Source: Paramecium pentaurelia
Lineage: Eukaryota; Ciliophora; Oligohymenophorea; Peniculida; Parameciidae
Reading direction: 5' to 3'
Length of the DNA: 64,000 nt
Assembly (NCBI GenBank): GCA_905183005.1
Contig: CAJJDO010000045.1
Coordinates: forward strand, 62,001-126,000
Below the pieces are notes generated by a model. It worked only from the letters and a program-made list of their open reading frames with translations. It ran no database searches and was not told the DNA's origin. The translations under genes were made by a program, and so were the position numbers. Below, piece after piece: positions 44,065 through 55,923 of the stretch; the first letter of the stretch is position 1, and the number at the start of each line of letters is the position of its first letter.

Positions 44065-44862
44065 ATGAGCCAAAAATTAGATTCTATGGATATATAAATG
44101 CCTACAGAAGTGGCATCATAATTATCTACATTAAAAAGTCATCGATTTACAGAATAAAATAAGAATTTAATATATACTCATATTTACAACGATCACAAAT
44201 TCAAAAAGAATATACTTATATTCTTTATTTTAGTGATAGTTATTAACTTTTTTTGTAACTTATCTTTGTTAGTAGCAAATTGTCATTCTTAAGATGTTAT
44301 AGAAGATAATTATTATTTACCATTCCATATGTTGGATTTTTATGGATCGTTTTTCTTTGCTTTAAGTGAAGGATGTGTATTAATATTAACAGGTATTGTT
44401 ACAATTGATTCAATAAAAATCTATTTGATCATTGTTAATATTGGAGGAACTTTGGTTGCATTAATTTTATTCACTTTTGATCCAGAGTTCTTTGAAGTTA
44501 CTTCTCATTGGATTGAATATAGTGTGCAATTATTATTAACATTAACTGATTTTTTATTTATCTTTTAATAAGATAAATAATCTTTAATGTATAAATATAG
44601 ATTTTATGAATCTTGTATAATTATTTTAGCATTCATAATGTCTTTTTTAAAATTATTTGTTTTTGGTGGAGTAATACCTACTAATGATTAAAATGAAAGG
44701 ATAGCTCATTTTTTAGAATATAGTGGTGAGATGATAAATGATTGTTTTGCAATTTTCTTTATTATTTTATAATTAAATATAGAAAGATAATATATATTGG
44801 AAACAATGTAAAGTACTTTGGAAATATTATTAGATAAAAATGGAATAGAATTATTTAAATGA
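44065..44862 (+). CDS. multi-pass membrane protein, 265 aa
   Basis: One exon, 265 residues. A polar 45-residue N terminus (MSQKLDSMD) is followed by about six hydrophobic segments: NILIFFILVIVINFF, FYGSFFFALSEGCVLI, IYLIIVNIGGTLVALILF, a segment ending LTDFLFIF, SCIIILAFIMSFLKL and CFAIFFIIL. A charged loop VIPTNDQNERIAHF separates the last two. The C terminus is helical and charged. No transporter or channel signature recognised. Confidence 0.78.
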
Positions 44863-45131
44863 TATATTAATTATTATCATCTTATCATTTATAATTATAT
44901 AAAATAGAAAAATAAGAAATCAATAATTCTGATGTTGTTTTCAATCTAATTTATAGGTATAACCAATAAAATAAATAAACTTATTCTCTTATTAATAAAA
45001 TAATTATTAAAATTATTTTAAATTAAGTATTATAAATCTCTATTACGTATTATGATTATTAAATGCCAACCTTCAAATTTCTAAAAATCTTGTCAAACTT
45101 TTTAAAAATTTTTGTATAGAAAATTTATATT

Positions 45132-47494
45132 ATGAGCCTCCAAGTACAAACCCATGAATTAATTTCTTATCTCAATAATCAATCAAGCATTTTGAATTAT
45201 AGATAAAATGAATAAGTGAAAACTGAACATGTAACCTTTTTACCGACTGGAGAAGTTATTATTGCATCTACTAAGTATTCAATCTATTATATTATTAGTA
45301 ACCCTTAAAAATAATTGACAATAAGATAATCACCAATATTTGGAAAATTAGGAGTAGCATATTATTATTATTATTTTTCTAGATTACATCTATAAATGAT
45401 GATTTAAGACTTTAAAATGAATTATTGAAAAATTAATTAGATGTGATTCATATTTGTAATGATTCAAGATTACTTGGTTAAGGATTCTATGCTTATGGAT
45501 AAAGTAATGGAAGAATATTTAACTAATTGGCTCTTCAAAGTTTAGCTATTAATGAAAGAAGACTTATTTTTAAAGAGATTATTAGTTTTTTGTGTCGTAT
45601 CCATAATTTAGGTTAGAAAGAAAAAGTTTTCAATTATTAAGCAATAATTGAAAGTTTAAGAATCTAATACAAAACACATGAAACAAGAATTCAAACAAAT
45701 ATTGAAGATTTACTTTATTGGTTACCTATGAATGTTCCAGAATTGACAATATAAGAATCTCTTTGTTTAGGTAATGTAGAACTAAATAATTTTATTTTTG
45801 ATTAATAAGAAATTAAACTAATAAATGTATAAAATTGGAATTCTGTTACTATTGGAAATCCATTTTTAGAATTAAGTAAATTCTTATCTAATTATGATAT
45901 ACCATATGAAAAATAAGTTACAGATTATGGATTATAAAAGATTGATCATTTATTAGGATTACCTAGCAAACCAGAACTTATTAATTAATATTGCATTGAA
46001 AGAAATTTAGATACAATTAAATATCTGAATTATAACACAATTATTGTTTTGTTATAAAAAGCTATCTTCAAATAATAATGTATTAAAACAAAAGTAGATC
46101 CTGAGAGAAGCAATTTATTCTAATAAGAATTAGAAATCATTTCAAGATCTGCTTGGAATATGGTTTTAGAATTAACAAATGATGATCCATTCTAAATTAA
46201 ATTAAGAGCTGAAACTGATTAATTATAATGGGCTAAATATCCTGTCAGTTAAAGATGCAAGAGTTATTATTATAGAATAAGGGATTTTATGAGAGATGAA
46301 GTATTTCCTATGGAAAAATCTTAATTTGATATTGTTTATTCTTTTAATAAAGATAATCATTGGAAAGCATTACCAGGCATTGAACATTTATAAAGAAGAG
46401 CCAAATCTATGGGATTATGGAATCTTTTTATAAGTGATCCTATCTATGGAAAAGGATTAAATAATTTAGAATATACATTCTTATCAGAATTAATGGGAAC
46501 AGCATTCTTTGGTCATGAAATTTTTAATTGTTATGCACCAGAAACTGGAAATATTAAATTATTGATTATGGCAGCTACTGATTATTAAAAAGAAAAGTAT
46601 CTAAAACCACTTTTAGAAGGAGAATGTAAAACATTTTTTGCTATGTCTGAAAGAAATGTAGCATCATCTGATCCAACTAATTTTGAGACTATTATTACAA
46701 AATAAGGAGATGGATATGTTATTAAAGGTAGTAAATGGATGGTTTCAGGTATTTAAGATGAAAGATGTAAATTTGGAATTGTTATGGGTAAAACAACAGT
46801 CAATCCTAAATCACCTTTCACAGAATAAACAATGTTTTTAGTTGATACTCCTCATCCAAATATTAAACTTAAAAATCCATTGAGTGTTTTTGGATATGAT
46901 GAAGCACCACATGGACTTGTAGAAGTAGAATTCGATAATGTTTATGTTCCTAAAGAAAATATGTTAGGTAAAGAAGGAACTGCCTTTGCTATGTCATAAG
47001 GAAGACTTTTAGGAGGAAGATTACATCACAGTGTTAGATTATTAGGGTTAGTTCGTAGAAGTATGGATGTATTATTGGAAAGAGGATAGAGAAGAGTTCA
47101 TAGAGGTAAAAAATAAAAAGAGGACTCAGCATTTTAAGAGAAAATTGGAAGAATGGAATGTGATTATTAAATATGCAAGACTATGATTTTAAATGCCGCC
47201 ATGGTATTAGACTCTTTAGGTGGAAGACATATGCAATCACTTAAAACTGTAAGTGAAACTAAAGCATTTGTACCATATAAATGTTAATGTATTGTTGATG
47301 AATGCATTTAATTATTTGGAGCATAAGCTATCACTACAGATTATATTTTGTAAATTGCTTTTTAGGCATGCAGAGGACTTCGATTAATGGATGGTCCATG
47401 TGAATTGCATAAGAAGCAAGTTGCTAGATTCACTTAAGGAAGTCATTTGTTCAATGAGTTAGTTAATGTAGATGGATACATAGCAAATCTCTGA
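45132..47494 (+). CDS. ACAD10/11-like acyl-CoA dehydrogenase with APH-like domain
   Basis: 769 residues; introns 45275-45298 (24) and 45354-45382 (29). The first 300 residues have the layout of the aminoglycoside-phosphotransferase-like kinase domain of ACAD10/11, ending ESLCLGNVELNNFIF and NVQNWNSVTIGNPFLEL. The catalytic HGD is LGN and the DFG-like Asp is lost, so this kinase is probably dead. The rest is a full dehydrogenase: FGHEIFNCYAPETGN, CFAMSE-type FFAMSERNVASSDPTNF, GSKWMVSG, SQGRLLGGRLHHSVR and a C-terminal IQLFGAQAITTD and GPCELHKKQVA. ACAD10/11 oxidise long-chain 4-hydroxy or branched acyl-CoAs in peroxisomes or mitochondria. No targeting peptide is obvious. Confidence 0.88.
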
Positions 47495-47570
47495 CTCAGA
47501 TTGAATGATTTAAGTACATAACAAATATTATAAAAATAATTTTAATTTTAATGGTTGTTTTTATTGTTTT

Positions 47571-48388
47571 TCATTTTTTCTATTTTTTTTATGGTTATTT
47601 TGGATTACTCATAGCTTAATCAATATCTTTTTAGAAATCATCATCTATTTCTACATGTTTAGCTTTTTTAGTTTATACAGGTATTTATTTTTATTATTGT
47701 TATTATTACTTGGTCTATTTTCCTTATTATTATTTAATCTATTCATCATTATTGTTTTATTTTATTTGTTATTATTTGATTTATTATTAATGTTTAGCAG
47801 CAGGTTGAATAGATTCAGACTCAAAATCATCAATATTATGATCTAAACCTGATTTCATTGATTTATCATCAAGCTAAATATATAAAGATTCAATTTACTT
47901 TTTCAGATTTCTTACGCTTCTTATCATTTGTTTCAATTCCATTTTTCTCATTGTAATCTCTTAATTCTTACTCATATTTTTCCTTTGCTGCATTGTATTA
48001 GTCAAGATAAGGCTATGATAAATAATTAAAAGTGATACCTTCTTTTCTTATTCTGTCATAGATGACCATTTATTTCCCGCCATTTAAGATATTTGAGTAA
48101 GCTTAATCTCTTATAATATTTCACTAACTAATAAATACCTGGATTTCGTTCAACTACTTTCTCTCTGTACTTCTAATTAAATAAAAAGAATGGTGTCAAA
48201 GGTTTTTTAGGTGCATTTGGATCTCGTTCTTTCTTTTTTTCAGGTGTATGGATCTCTGCCACATTCTAATCTTTCAAAAATTGTTAACAAAATTTGTTCA
48301 TATGAGCAAAGAATTGTTGGAATTTCTTGGCTATTTCAATACCCTATCATATATTAAATAACTAGTATACAAATTAGTTAGGATCCAT
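47571..48388 (-). CDS. HMG-box protein with polyQ/acidic tail
   Basis: Introns 48344-48370 (27), 48013-48038 (26) and 47874-47898 (25). One HMG box: RDPNAPKKPLTPFFLFNQKYREKVVERNP, then EILQEIKLTQISQMAGNKWSSMTEQEKKPYLDQYNAAKEKYEQEL, in the exact order of HMGB/NHP6 boxes. Between the two halves (about 48138-48152) the frame is off by one unless 11 bases are removed or one added; no normal intron fits, so an indel is likely. The C-terminal tail is long and consists mainly of glutamine, encoded by TAA/TAG/CAA, with lysine patches. HMG-box proteins bend DNA and loosen chromatin. Its start codon lies 29 bases from the divergent Cpn10 gene. Confidence 0.8.
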
Positions 48389-48417
48389 AATATTATTTAT
48401 TTAATTAAAATTAATTG

Positions 48418-48743
48418 ATGTAGCAATTTAAAAGATTAGTTCCACTCATGAATAGAGTTCTTATTAAGAAGTTAGAAGTTCCAAATAAAACTTAAAGTGG
48501 TATTCTTCTTAATAGTGGAGATACAAAGAATCCAGCAGGAGTAGTCATTGAAGTATATTAATTATTATTAACAAAAAGACTGGTTAAGGCTATTATGACC
48601 ACAAAGGAGATTTTGTTAAAATTAGTGTTAAAGTAGGAGACACAGTTTTACTACCTGATTTTGGTGGACAAAAAGTTAATGTAAGTGGTTAAGAACTTCT
48701 CATTTTTAGAGACACAGATTTATTAGGAATATTGTCTAAATGA
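48418..48743 (+). CDS. co-chaperonin 10 (Cpn10)
   Basis: 99 residues; one 26-base intron at 48553-48578. FKRLVPLMNRVLIKKLEVPNKTQSGILL gives the N-terminal strand and mobile loop, NPAGVVIETGQG precedes the splice, and VKVGDTVLLPDFGGQKV and LLIFRDTDLLGIL are the conserved cpn10 C-terminal strands. The intron is needed to join VVIE to TGQGY. Cpn10 forms a heptameric lid on Hsp60 and assists folding in mitochondria. The length is exactly typical (95-105), and the second ATG in frame (MNRVL) is part of the fold, so the first ATG is the right start. Confidence 0.95.
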
Positions 48744-48887
48744 TCTGTATAATAATAAAAATTAAGTATTCTAAAATTACAATTTTTTAGCAAAATTTAT
48801 ATCACTTATGATAATAAACATTGCCATATTATATAATCGAAAAATCTAAATCAATTTATTAAACAATTAATATTAAAATAATCTAAA

Positions 48888-49124
48888 ATGGGAATATGCC
48901 ATTCTAAATCAAAGCTTAAAAGAAGTGGAGCCTTTCAATGCATCCCTATTGATTTTGATAAACTCAAAAAATACAACTAAGAACGATAAAAAAATGATCC
49001 TAACATTGGATAATAACAATCCTTCTGTTAACTCATTTTATAGGATGGTAACAAAATCTCGAATCCTCAAACCCAAACTTACAATTAAGTCTAAACCCAA
49101 CAAATTGAATTAAGAAAACCATGA
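48888..49124 (+). CDS. small MG- protein, possibly myristoylated
   Basis: One exon, 78 residues. MGICHSKSKLKRSGAF has Gly2, Cys4 and downstream basic residues, a typical dual-acylation N terminus that would anchor the protein to membranes. The rest is K/Q/N-rich and polar. No domain. A longer frame in another register over the same bases has no such features and is not favoured. Confidence 0.5.
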
Positions 49125-50242
49125 AATCTTAAATTTTGTTCAATCTATATATACAAAACTATATAATCAACAATTCCATAAATTTTAATTACTAGAAATA
49201 TAAAATACTTTTGGTAATTAATTTAATGACTACTTTTAATAATTCAAACTATCTTATTTAATTTTCTAGTTTGAATTATTCAAATAGATATAAGAGGAGA
49301 TACACAAATGGATTCTCAAAAAATTTGGAAATTTATTAATTACATTAAATTATTAATAAATTCAAACTCATAACTATTAATATTATTAATTTCTTATTTC
49401 TTAAACATCCAAATTAATCTTATATTAATTTTATAAACATTTAATATAGTTATATATATTCTTTATCACTTATTAAATATTCTTAAAAATAAAATGTCAA
49501 TTCAATTAATATAATATTGAATAATGATATGAATATTTTCTTATCATATATATAATAATTAGTGAATAATATTCTTCATCTGATTTTTTTAACTTTTGAA
49601 ACTTTATTTTGGCTTTTGATTTCTCTTTAATTTCTTCAATAGATTAAAAGTAAAACTTAATAAATTTCTGATATAATCTACACTTAACTAAAATTTGCAA
49701 CTATAAATTATGATTTTATTAGTTGTTGGCTAAATTTTTTAATGATTTCAAAGAAATAAAGATTTAGTGTTTTCATCTAACAAATTATAACTTCTGTTAA
49801 TCCTAAAAATCAGTTCCTTTCAATCAAAACAAAATAGTTTTAATATTAAAATTTAGTAAAAATAAAAGATATAAAATATATTAATTTTCAAAGTTACTTA
49901 TTTTTAATATCAAATATTTTCATTTTTTGCAATTGAAATAAAAATAAATAAAAACTTTTTTTAAATTTAACAATAAACAATATAAATTTTCAAATTTTTT
50001 TGTTGGAATTATCATAAACACATAAAGAAAATTCAATTAAATTAAATCTTTAGGATTATCTAAGAAATAAAGAATAATAAATCTATTTTGTTTTAGTTAA
50101 TAATTTTGAATTTAAATTTTAATATTAACATCTAAGTAACACCAGGATATTATAATAATCAAGTCTTTTATTATAATTATAGAATTCGTGATTATTATAA
50201 GTCCAAATAAGATCTTACAAATTCTAATTTTAATATATTTTA
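49125..50242. other. long intergenic region, nothing recognised
   Basis: About 1.1 kb of A/T between two plus-strand genes, with TATA-type runs and no frame longer than some 30 codons with coding character. No GC-rich or structured RNA candidate seen. Confidence 0.45.
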
Positions 50243-51276
50243 ATGGGCGGTGTTTACTTATCTAGTCCTAATAAAAGTAAAGCTACAACAGTCAATGAAA
50301 ATAAAACCTTTATTTATGCGGTTTCAGAGATGCAGGGTAGAATAATATCTTATAATAACATAGGATGGAGAAGATCAATGGAAGATGCTCATATTCATGT
50401 ATGTGATTTAGTGCCAGATGTTTCTGTATTTGGTATATTTGATGGACATGGGGGTAAGGAAGTTGCCATTTTTGTGGAAAGACACTTTATTGAAGAACTT
50501 TAAAGGAATAAAAATTTTAAAGATCAAAAGTTTGAAGATGCCTTGTAAGAGACATTCTTAAAAATGGATGAGTTAATACTTACACCTGAAGGCTAAAAAG
50601 AAATTAATTAAATCAAAGGTGGAGATGAAGAAGGTAATGATTAATTAATAATAATTTAAAAGTTATTACTGCTGGGTGTACAGCTAATGTTGCTCTCTTT
50701 TATAAGAATACACTCTATGTTGCTAATACAGGTGATTCCAGATCTGTATTATATCGAAATAATATTAATTATGATATGAGTCATGATCATAAGCCTGATA
50801 ATTACTTAGAGAAATAAAGGATTGAAAAAGCAGGAGGATTTGTATCTAATGGAAGAATTAATGGTATATATATTTAATATTTCTAGGAAGCCTAAATCTA
50901 TCACGTGCATTAGGAGATCTAGAATTTAAGAAAGACATCAGATTAAAATTGAATGAACAATTATTAATTGCTCATCCAGATATCGAGAAAGTGGAATTAA
51001 CATTAAATGACTAGTATTAATTATCTTATTATTAGATTTCTATTGATGGGATGTGATGGTATATTTGAAACTTTTAGTCATTAGGATTTAATCAAATTTA
51101 TAAATTAAAAACTTGATGATCAACCAGTTACTCCATTATTATTAGGGAAAGTTGCTGAAGATATGTTAGATCATTTAATTTCTCCAGATACATCAAGTAT
51201 TTATAAATATTAAATTATAGCTGGACTTGGTTGTGATAATATGACAATCATAATCATTTATCTTAAAGGAATATGA
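50243..51276 (+). CDS. PP2C-type protein phosphatase
   Basis: 319 residues; introns 50634-50662 (29), 50864-50886 (23) and 51014-51035 (22). All PP2C motifs appear in order: RRSMEDAH, FGIFDGHGGKE, TAGCTANVALF, ANTGDSRSV, SHDHKPDNYLEKQRI, LSRALGDLEFK, FLLMGCDGIFE and GCDNMTIIII. The metal-binding aspartates (in EDAH, FDGHGG, GCDG, CDNM) are all present, so it should be an active Mg2+/Mn2+-dependent Ser/Thr phosphatase. MGGVYLSS at the start suits N-myristoylation and membrane location. Short for the family but complete. Confidence 0.95.
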
Positions 51277-51596
51277 ATATTAAAATCACAAAATACACAT
51301 ATAAAATAATAATCATTTCATAATAATTTTTTAATTTTCTTTATTTTATGATCATAAATAATTGTCAAATAAGAAATCCAAATCTATTTTGTTAAATTAA
51401 AATTAAATGTAAGAAGAAAGATTATAGTCATATTTAATTTAATTTTTTTTTTTTTCATTTAAATTTGCTACAACTATTCAACAGTTTATCCAAATTTATT
51501 TACTTTTTAGTTCATTTATTGTTTTTATAATAATAAGTAATTTACCCATATAAATTCAATACTTTTTATCATACTATGAAATAATTATAACATAAT
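51277..51596. other. intergenic, nothing recognised
   Basis: AT-rich spacer with a long T run; no coding frame or RNA-like feature. Confidence 0.5.
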
Positions 51597-51957
51597 GCAA
51601 ATTATTCTTGCCTAAAAAGCAGTCTTGAATTAATTATATAAGATTTAAATAGTTGGTATGGTAGAATTAATCAATGAGCTTTAAATAATTTGGTATGGAT
51701 TTAATGCCATATTTGTTATAGATGTGGATTTAATTATGATGATACTTATCTAAAGAAATATAAAAAAATGAACATATCTATCCTTTTCTTTTAACTTTAA
51801 ACTAAGCATTAATAGAAAAATAAATTTTATTCAATCTTTTAAGAATCCTTATGATATGATCTAAAGAATTATCTAAGGGAGATTATTAAAGGTTGAAAAG
51901 AATGAGGATATACCTTTCTATTTTAGTATAGGATAAAAAAGTTAGTCTAAAATATGA
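51597..51957 (+). CDS. unresolved small gene, exon structure uncertain
   Basis: Starts ATG CAA ATT ATT. Coding-like pieces are SSLELIIQDLNSWYGRINQ, a cysteine piece CHICYRCGFNYDDTYLKKYKK, and a clear 3' exon QSFKNPYDMIQRIIQGRLLKVEKNEDIPFYF ending TGA at 51955-51957, but they lie in different frames and I could not find introns that join them. Possible zinc-binding protein (C-x2-C-x2-C). It may be a broken gene or one with sequence errors. Confidence 0.35.
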
Positions 51958-52000
51958 TAATATTTAATGTTATTTATTAATATTATTTTAATTATTTAAG

Positions 52001-52421
52001 ATGAATGAAAAAGAAGACACTATTTATTAGTCTTTTATTAATTCAGAAGGAAGTTTAGCATTTGAAAATTAATTTGAATAATGTTCATAATGTGTAGAAC
52101 TATAAAAATATGTTTATTAATTGGAATAAGAAATCTCAGATTTAAATAAATTGATGTAAACATAAGTAAATATTAAAAGAGAAATAGTCAAAGAACTAAA
52201 ATCCTCAAAAAATATAAATACCCAAAAAACTATCGTTTTGTAAATTGTAAAGTGTCAGTGTGAGACATTTCAGTCATCATCATTTAAGCAAGAGTCTTCA
52301 TGAAGATCAAATTCAAAATAATAAAAGTATGTACACAAGTTCTGGACATTAAAAGAGAAAGATTTTTGATGAAGTTGAAGAAAAGACTAGTACAAAAGCC
52401 CTATAATTTTATAAATTGTGA
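52001..52421 (+). CDS. small coiled-coil protein
   Basis: 133 residues; a 19-base intron at 52240-52258 (GTAAAT...CAG) restores the frame. N terminus polar/acidic, then CSQCVELQKYVYQLEQEISDLNKLMQTQ, a leucine-containing coiled coil, followed by a serine/histidine-rich stretch (FSHHHLSKSLHED) and a charged tail. No recognised domain. Confidence 0.6.
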
Positions 52422-52455
52422 AATTTATTATTAAATAATTATATGAATGATTAAT

Positions 52456-53249
52456 TCAAAAATTCTTTATATTATTAGAATGTGATCTTTATTATGTTAT
52501 TCTATAATTGATATATGAAATTGAAGGATGATGGTGATTCACTATTTACTCTACTACTCTATTAGGACTTCTAGTAACTTTATTTTTGTTTAAATCTTGA
52601 CTGAAGGATAATAATTGCTAATTCAAAGATTCAATTATTTAATCCTTATTTAATAGTTTGATTTTTGTATTTTCCATATCTATTTTTATTTATTATTGTT
52701 ATTTAATTTAATCTTAGAAATTCAATCTACATTTTAGAAGTTAATCTTAAAATGATTGATTTTCTTATTCCAATTTTTTAATTTAACTGAATAATTGTGA
52801 AATATTTGTTTAATGTTTCTTGTTTAATTCTTTCAAAATTTATATTTGATCTAAATGATGTCAAAATTTACTTTGTAAACTTAAAATCATTTAAGATTAT
52901 TGTGAGAGTTCTTATTACAATTTTATGATTGTTTCTCTATCTCTATTCTTATTTTATTTTTCTAATAAATTCTTAAGACATAATTCATTATTTGCTATAA
53001 CTTGTGAAAATGTAAGAATTACTTAATTTCAATTCTACTTTAGAATCAAAAATAGAATCATGACTGATTTTTCTGTTAGAATAATTTTCAGTTGATTTTT
53101 CATCTTTCTTTGAAGGACTTATAATTTCTTCATGAAAGAAATATCTTTTCTAAATTATTACTTTAAAAATCATATACCTCCTTTGAATGAGGAGAATTTG
53201 GTTGAACAAATGAAGGTGAACCCAATGTTTATGTGGAATCTACAAACAT
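52456..53249 (-). CDS. coiled-coil protein, 240 aa
   Basis: Introns 53150-53177 (28), 53001-53022 (22) and 52851-52871 (21); total length in frame. The N-terminal 60 residues are Pro/Ser-rich (GSPSFVQPNSPHSKE) and the remaining 170 form an almost uninterrupted coiled coil rich in Q, E, K and L (EKQNKNRDRETIIKLQQELS). The C terminus is basic. No known domain; a structural or cytoskeletal role is likely from composition only. Confidence 0.7.
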
Positions 53250-53415
53250 CTCATGTATTTAATGTGTTGTCAGATAAATATGTGAATTCATTGAAGATAA
53301 ATTGTTAAATAATTAATCTGCATTATTATGTTATTAATTTATAGTATTATGAAATTTTGTATGATTTTAAAGTAAGAACTTAGAATTAAATTTAATTAAT
53401 AAAGTTATTTATTTA

Positions 53416-54891
53416 ATGGATCTCTTTGATGATAATAATCCTTATTACAAATAGGCTTTGTCTATGCCACAATTCTAACCTGTTTTTAGTCGTCATACTA
53501 CATATAATTCAACATAAAACAGAATTATTAATTGGGGAAGCTTATAACCTATCTCATGCATACTTCAAAGAAATGAATAGGATTATATTTCAAGTGGACG
53601 TGATAAATTTAATGATAGCATGTTAGCTGTCTATAATACATCAGATTCTCAAAGGGAATTTGATTTGTTAAGTGATGTTAAAAAATTTAAATCAACTAAA
53701 ATTTTAGAAAGAAATAATAGACAACCTAAATATCCTAAAGAATTCTATAAAGTATTTGAAGAATTAGATAAAGAATATTCATTAGAGTTTCATTTACAAC
53801 GAGGAATCAATCCTTTTCTTCACTAACCTAATTATGTTCAACCAATAACAGTATTTGGTTAATTCTCTAATTTAAAAAATCTAAAAAGCATAGCAAGTAT
53901 TATAGAGAAGTGTTATCTTCCAAATATGATCCATGTTTGTTCTAAATTAATGAATGATGAAAATAATTATGAATTTAAGGGTAAGTTTAATAATGTTAAG
54001 ATTGTCTAGAGTTTGAGTGAAGAAGAAACTGTATAAATTCTTTACTTAAAAGTGAATGAAAAAAAGAATACTGGTGAATAATTATGGTATTTTGTTACTA
54101 TGATGTACTAAAAACTTGATGATGGAGGATGCTTTGTTTTTGAAATGAAAAATTTAGCTGATCCTGCCTTTACTTAATTTTTATATTTATTCCAGAAATT
54201 GTTTTTAATCATTTCATTAGATCATAGCGATATTCTTACTTTAAGTCCAAAAATTAGTTGTTATGGATTTTAGAGAAAAACCTCTATTTCTATTTTAGAT
54301 AAAGTAATCTTAAATTAAGAAGAAATAAAAAAAAATAATTACAATATTTTTATTATAAGATAATTAACTTAAGATCATAGATTTGAACATGATATAGTGT
54401 CATTTTATAGAAAATACTTATAGAAAATTTCATAATAAATAAAATTAATTTAACATTTTGAAAGAGGAGGAGAAATTAGTTATCAGGAATTCATTTAAGA
54501 ATGTGAAAAAATGAAGGAAAAGACAAAGAAACATTCTTAAACATTTGATTAAACTCATACTCGTCTAGAACCAAAATATGAAAATAATTATAAGGCAACA
54601 TAAGTTAAAGTGATAAATAAAAAAATTGATGTGTGTGAAGGAGTACCAGAGTTAGAATTCAAACCATATAAACCTTAGTGGAAATCTGATCAAAAAAAGT
54701 AAGATTAGCCAAAAATAAATAATAAAGAAGAAAGAGGCAAATAATAATTAGAAAAGATATTGAGTTAAGTGTCATAAAAGAAATAAACAACTAAAGAAAT
54801 ATAATAGAAAACATATGAAAAATAATTAGGTTTAAATTCAAAAAAGAGAACTTATAACACTACCGCTGAAGATAGAAGAAAAAGGCATTGA
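53416..54891 (+). CDS. unknown 491-residue protein, possibly methyltransferase-like
   Basis: Single exon, no introns, 491 residues. The middle has alternating strands and helices (VQILYLKVNEK, WYFVTMMYQKLDDGGCFVFEMKN, LFLIISLDHSDILTLSPKISCYGF), and LDDGGCFVFEM resembles the strand that follows motif IV in Rossmann-fold methyltransferases such as FtsJ. I cannot see a full SAM-binding GxGxG. The last 150 residues are charged, Q/K-rich and helical, ending AEDRRKRH. Methyltransferase-like is only a suggestion. Confidence 0.6.
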
Positions 54892-54963
54892 ATTAACTTA
54901 TATATTTGTTAGAATAAATTATTATTAAAACGGATGAGTTCATATTTTTGATAAGTAATAAAT

Positions 54964-55879
54964 ATGCTCAATTAATATGAGCCTCTAGAATAACCAGGGG
55001 TAGCATTGAGCATGCCTGAATATCCTACTTCATCTGAAATCCATGAGATCAATTCGAAGGAAAAGTAGTCTCGTTTGTCAGACATGTAAAGAGATTCAGC
55101 AATATAATTAGATTACTACTTCTCATTATTATATTTTATTTGATAGTAGTGATTGCATTTTTTGTGGCATTGGGAACATCTCAACATTTCAGACAATTTC
55201 TGTTTGACTTTTTTAATGACAACTATGAAAATGGTAATTTATACCTTTAATTATCCTAAAGATGCTTATGGTTTGTTATATATCGGAGCATTTGAGTTTG
55301 TTTTAATAATAACAGGATTTGATATATTTTTAATGGACATTTTGTTTGGATTTTTCATTCGACCATATTTAACAGCATTAGGTTTATTATTTGCAACTAA
55401 AATGGCTGGAAAGTAAAAATATTAAGAATTTTAGATTTTTATGTTTTGCCCTTGTAAAATATTGTTTTAGAGAAGAAATTTATTAAGCATTTAAAGGAAA
55501 TATTTTTTTTAAGACTTTTTATATAGCGGCACAGATTAATCCAATAAAGATTTTAGCAATTTTATAATTGATAACACTTCCAACAGCATTTAAGACTTAT
55601 GTTGTTGGAGTGTTTGCTGTGAGCACACCTTAATACTTAGTGGTGACATCAATAAGTAATTTTTTATGGACTGGATTTTGGGTTCATGTTGGTGTTTAGG
55701 CAAAAAATGTAAAAACATTTATAGAGACTGGAAAATCATCAGATATAATGCCTTTGTAAGTATAACTAATAATTTTCTTTGGGGGAATCTGTGCTTTAGG
55801 ATATTTGTTAAAACTTACTAATTAAGTTTACTAAAATATTGTACAAGAAGTTCAAGGATTGGAGAAGGATAGAAAGTGA
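54964..55879 (+). CDS. VTT-domain (TMEM41/VMP1/TMEM64-type) membrane protein
   Basis: 279 residues; introns 55086-55111 (26), 55234-55261 (28) and 55413-55434 (22). A 45-residue cytosolic N terminus (MLNQYEPLEQPGVA) is followed by a first membrane helix LLLLIIIFYLIVVIAFFVAL, a re-entrant region DAYGLLYIGAFEFVLIITGFDIF, FGFFIRPYLTALGLLFATKMAGKFLCF, then INPIKILAILQLITLPTAFKTYVVGVFAVSTPQYLVVTSI and a last helix. The PxxxKxY-containing loop and paired re-entrant helices are the VTT (DedA) layout. Relatives scramble lipids at the ER or Golgi and are needed for autophagy. Confidence 0.75.
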
Positions 55880-55923
55880 ATAAATTTAATTATATAGAAA
55901 TTAATATAAATAATTATACATTT

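Noticed and set aside
47655..47846. Leucine/phenylalanine-rich plus-strand frame resembling a membrane protein
   Set aside because: Antisense of the poly-glutamine tail (TAA/TAG/CAA runs) of the HMG-box gene.
48925..49113. 62-codon frame starting MEPFNAS
   Set aside because: Overlaps in another frame the MGIC protein at 48888-49124, which has a better start and closes with TGA; this one depends on TAA as stop, which is not used here.
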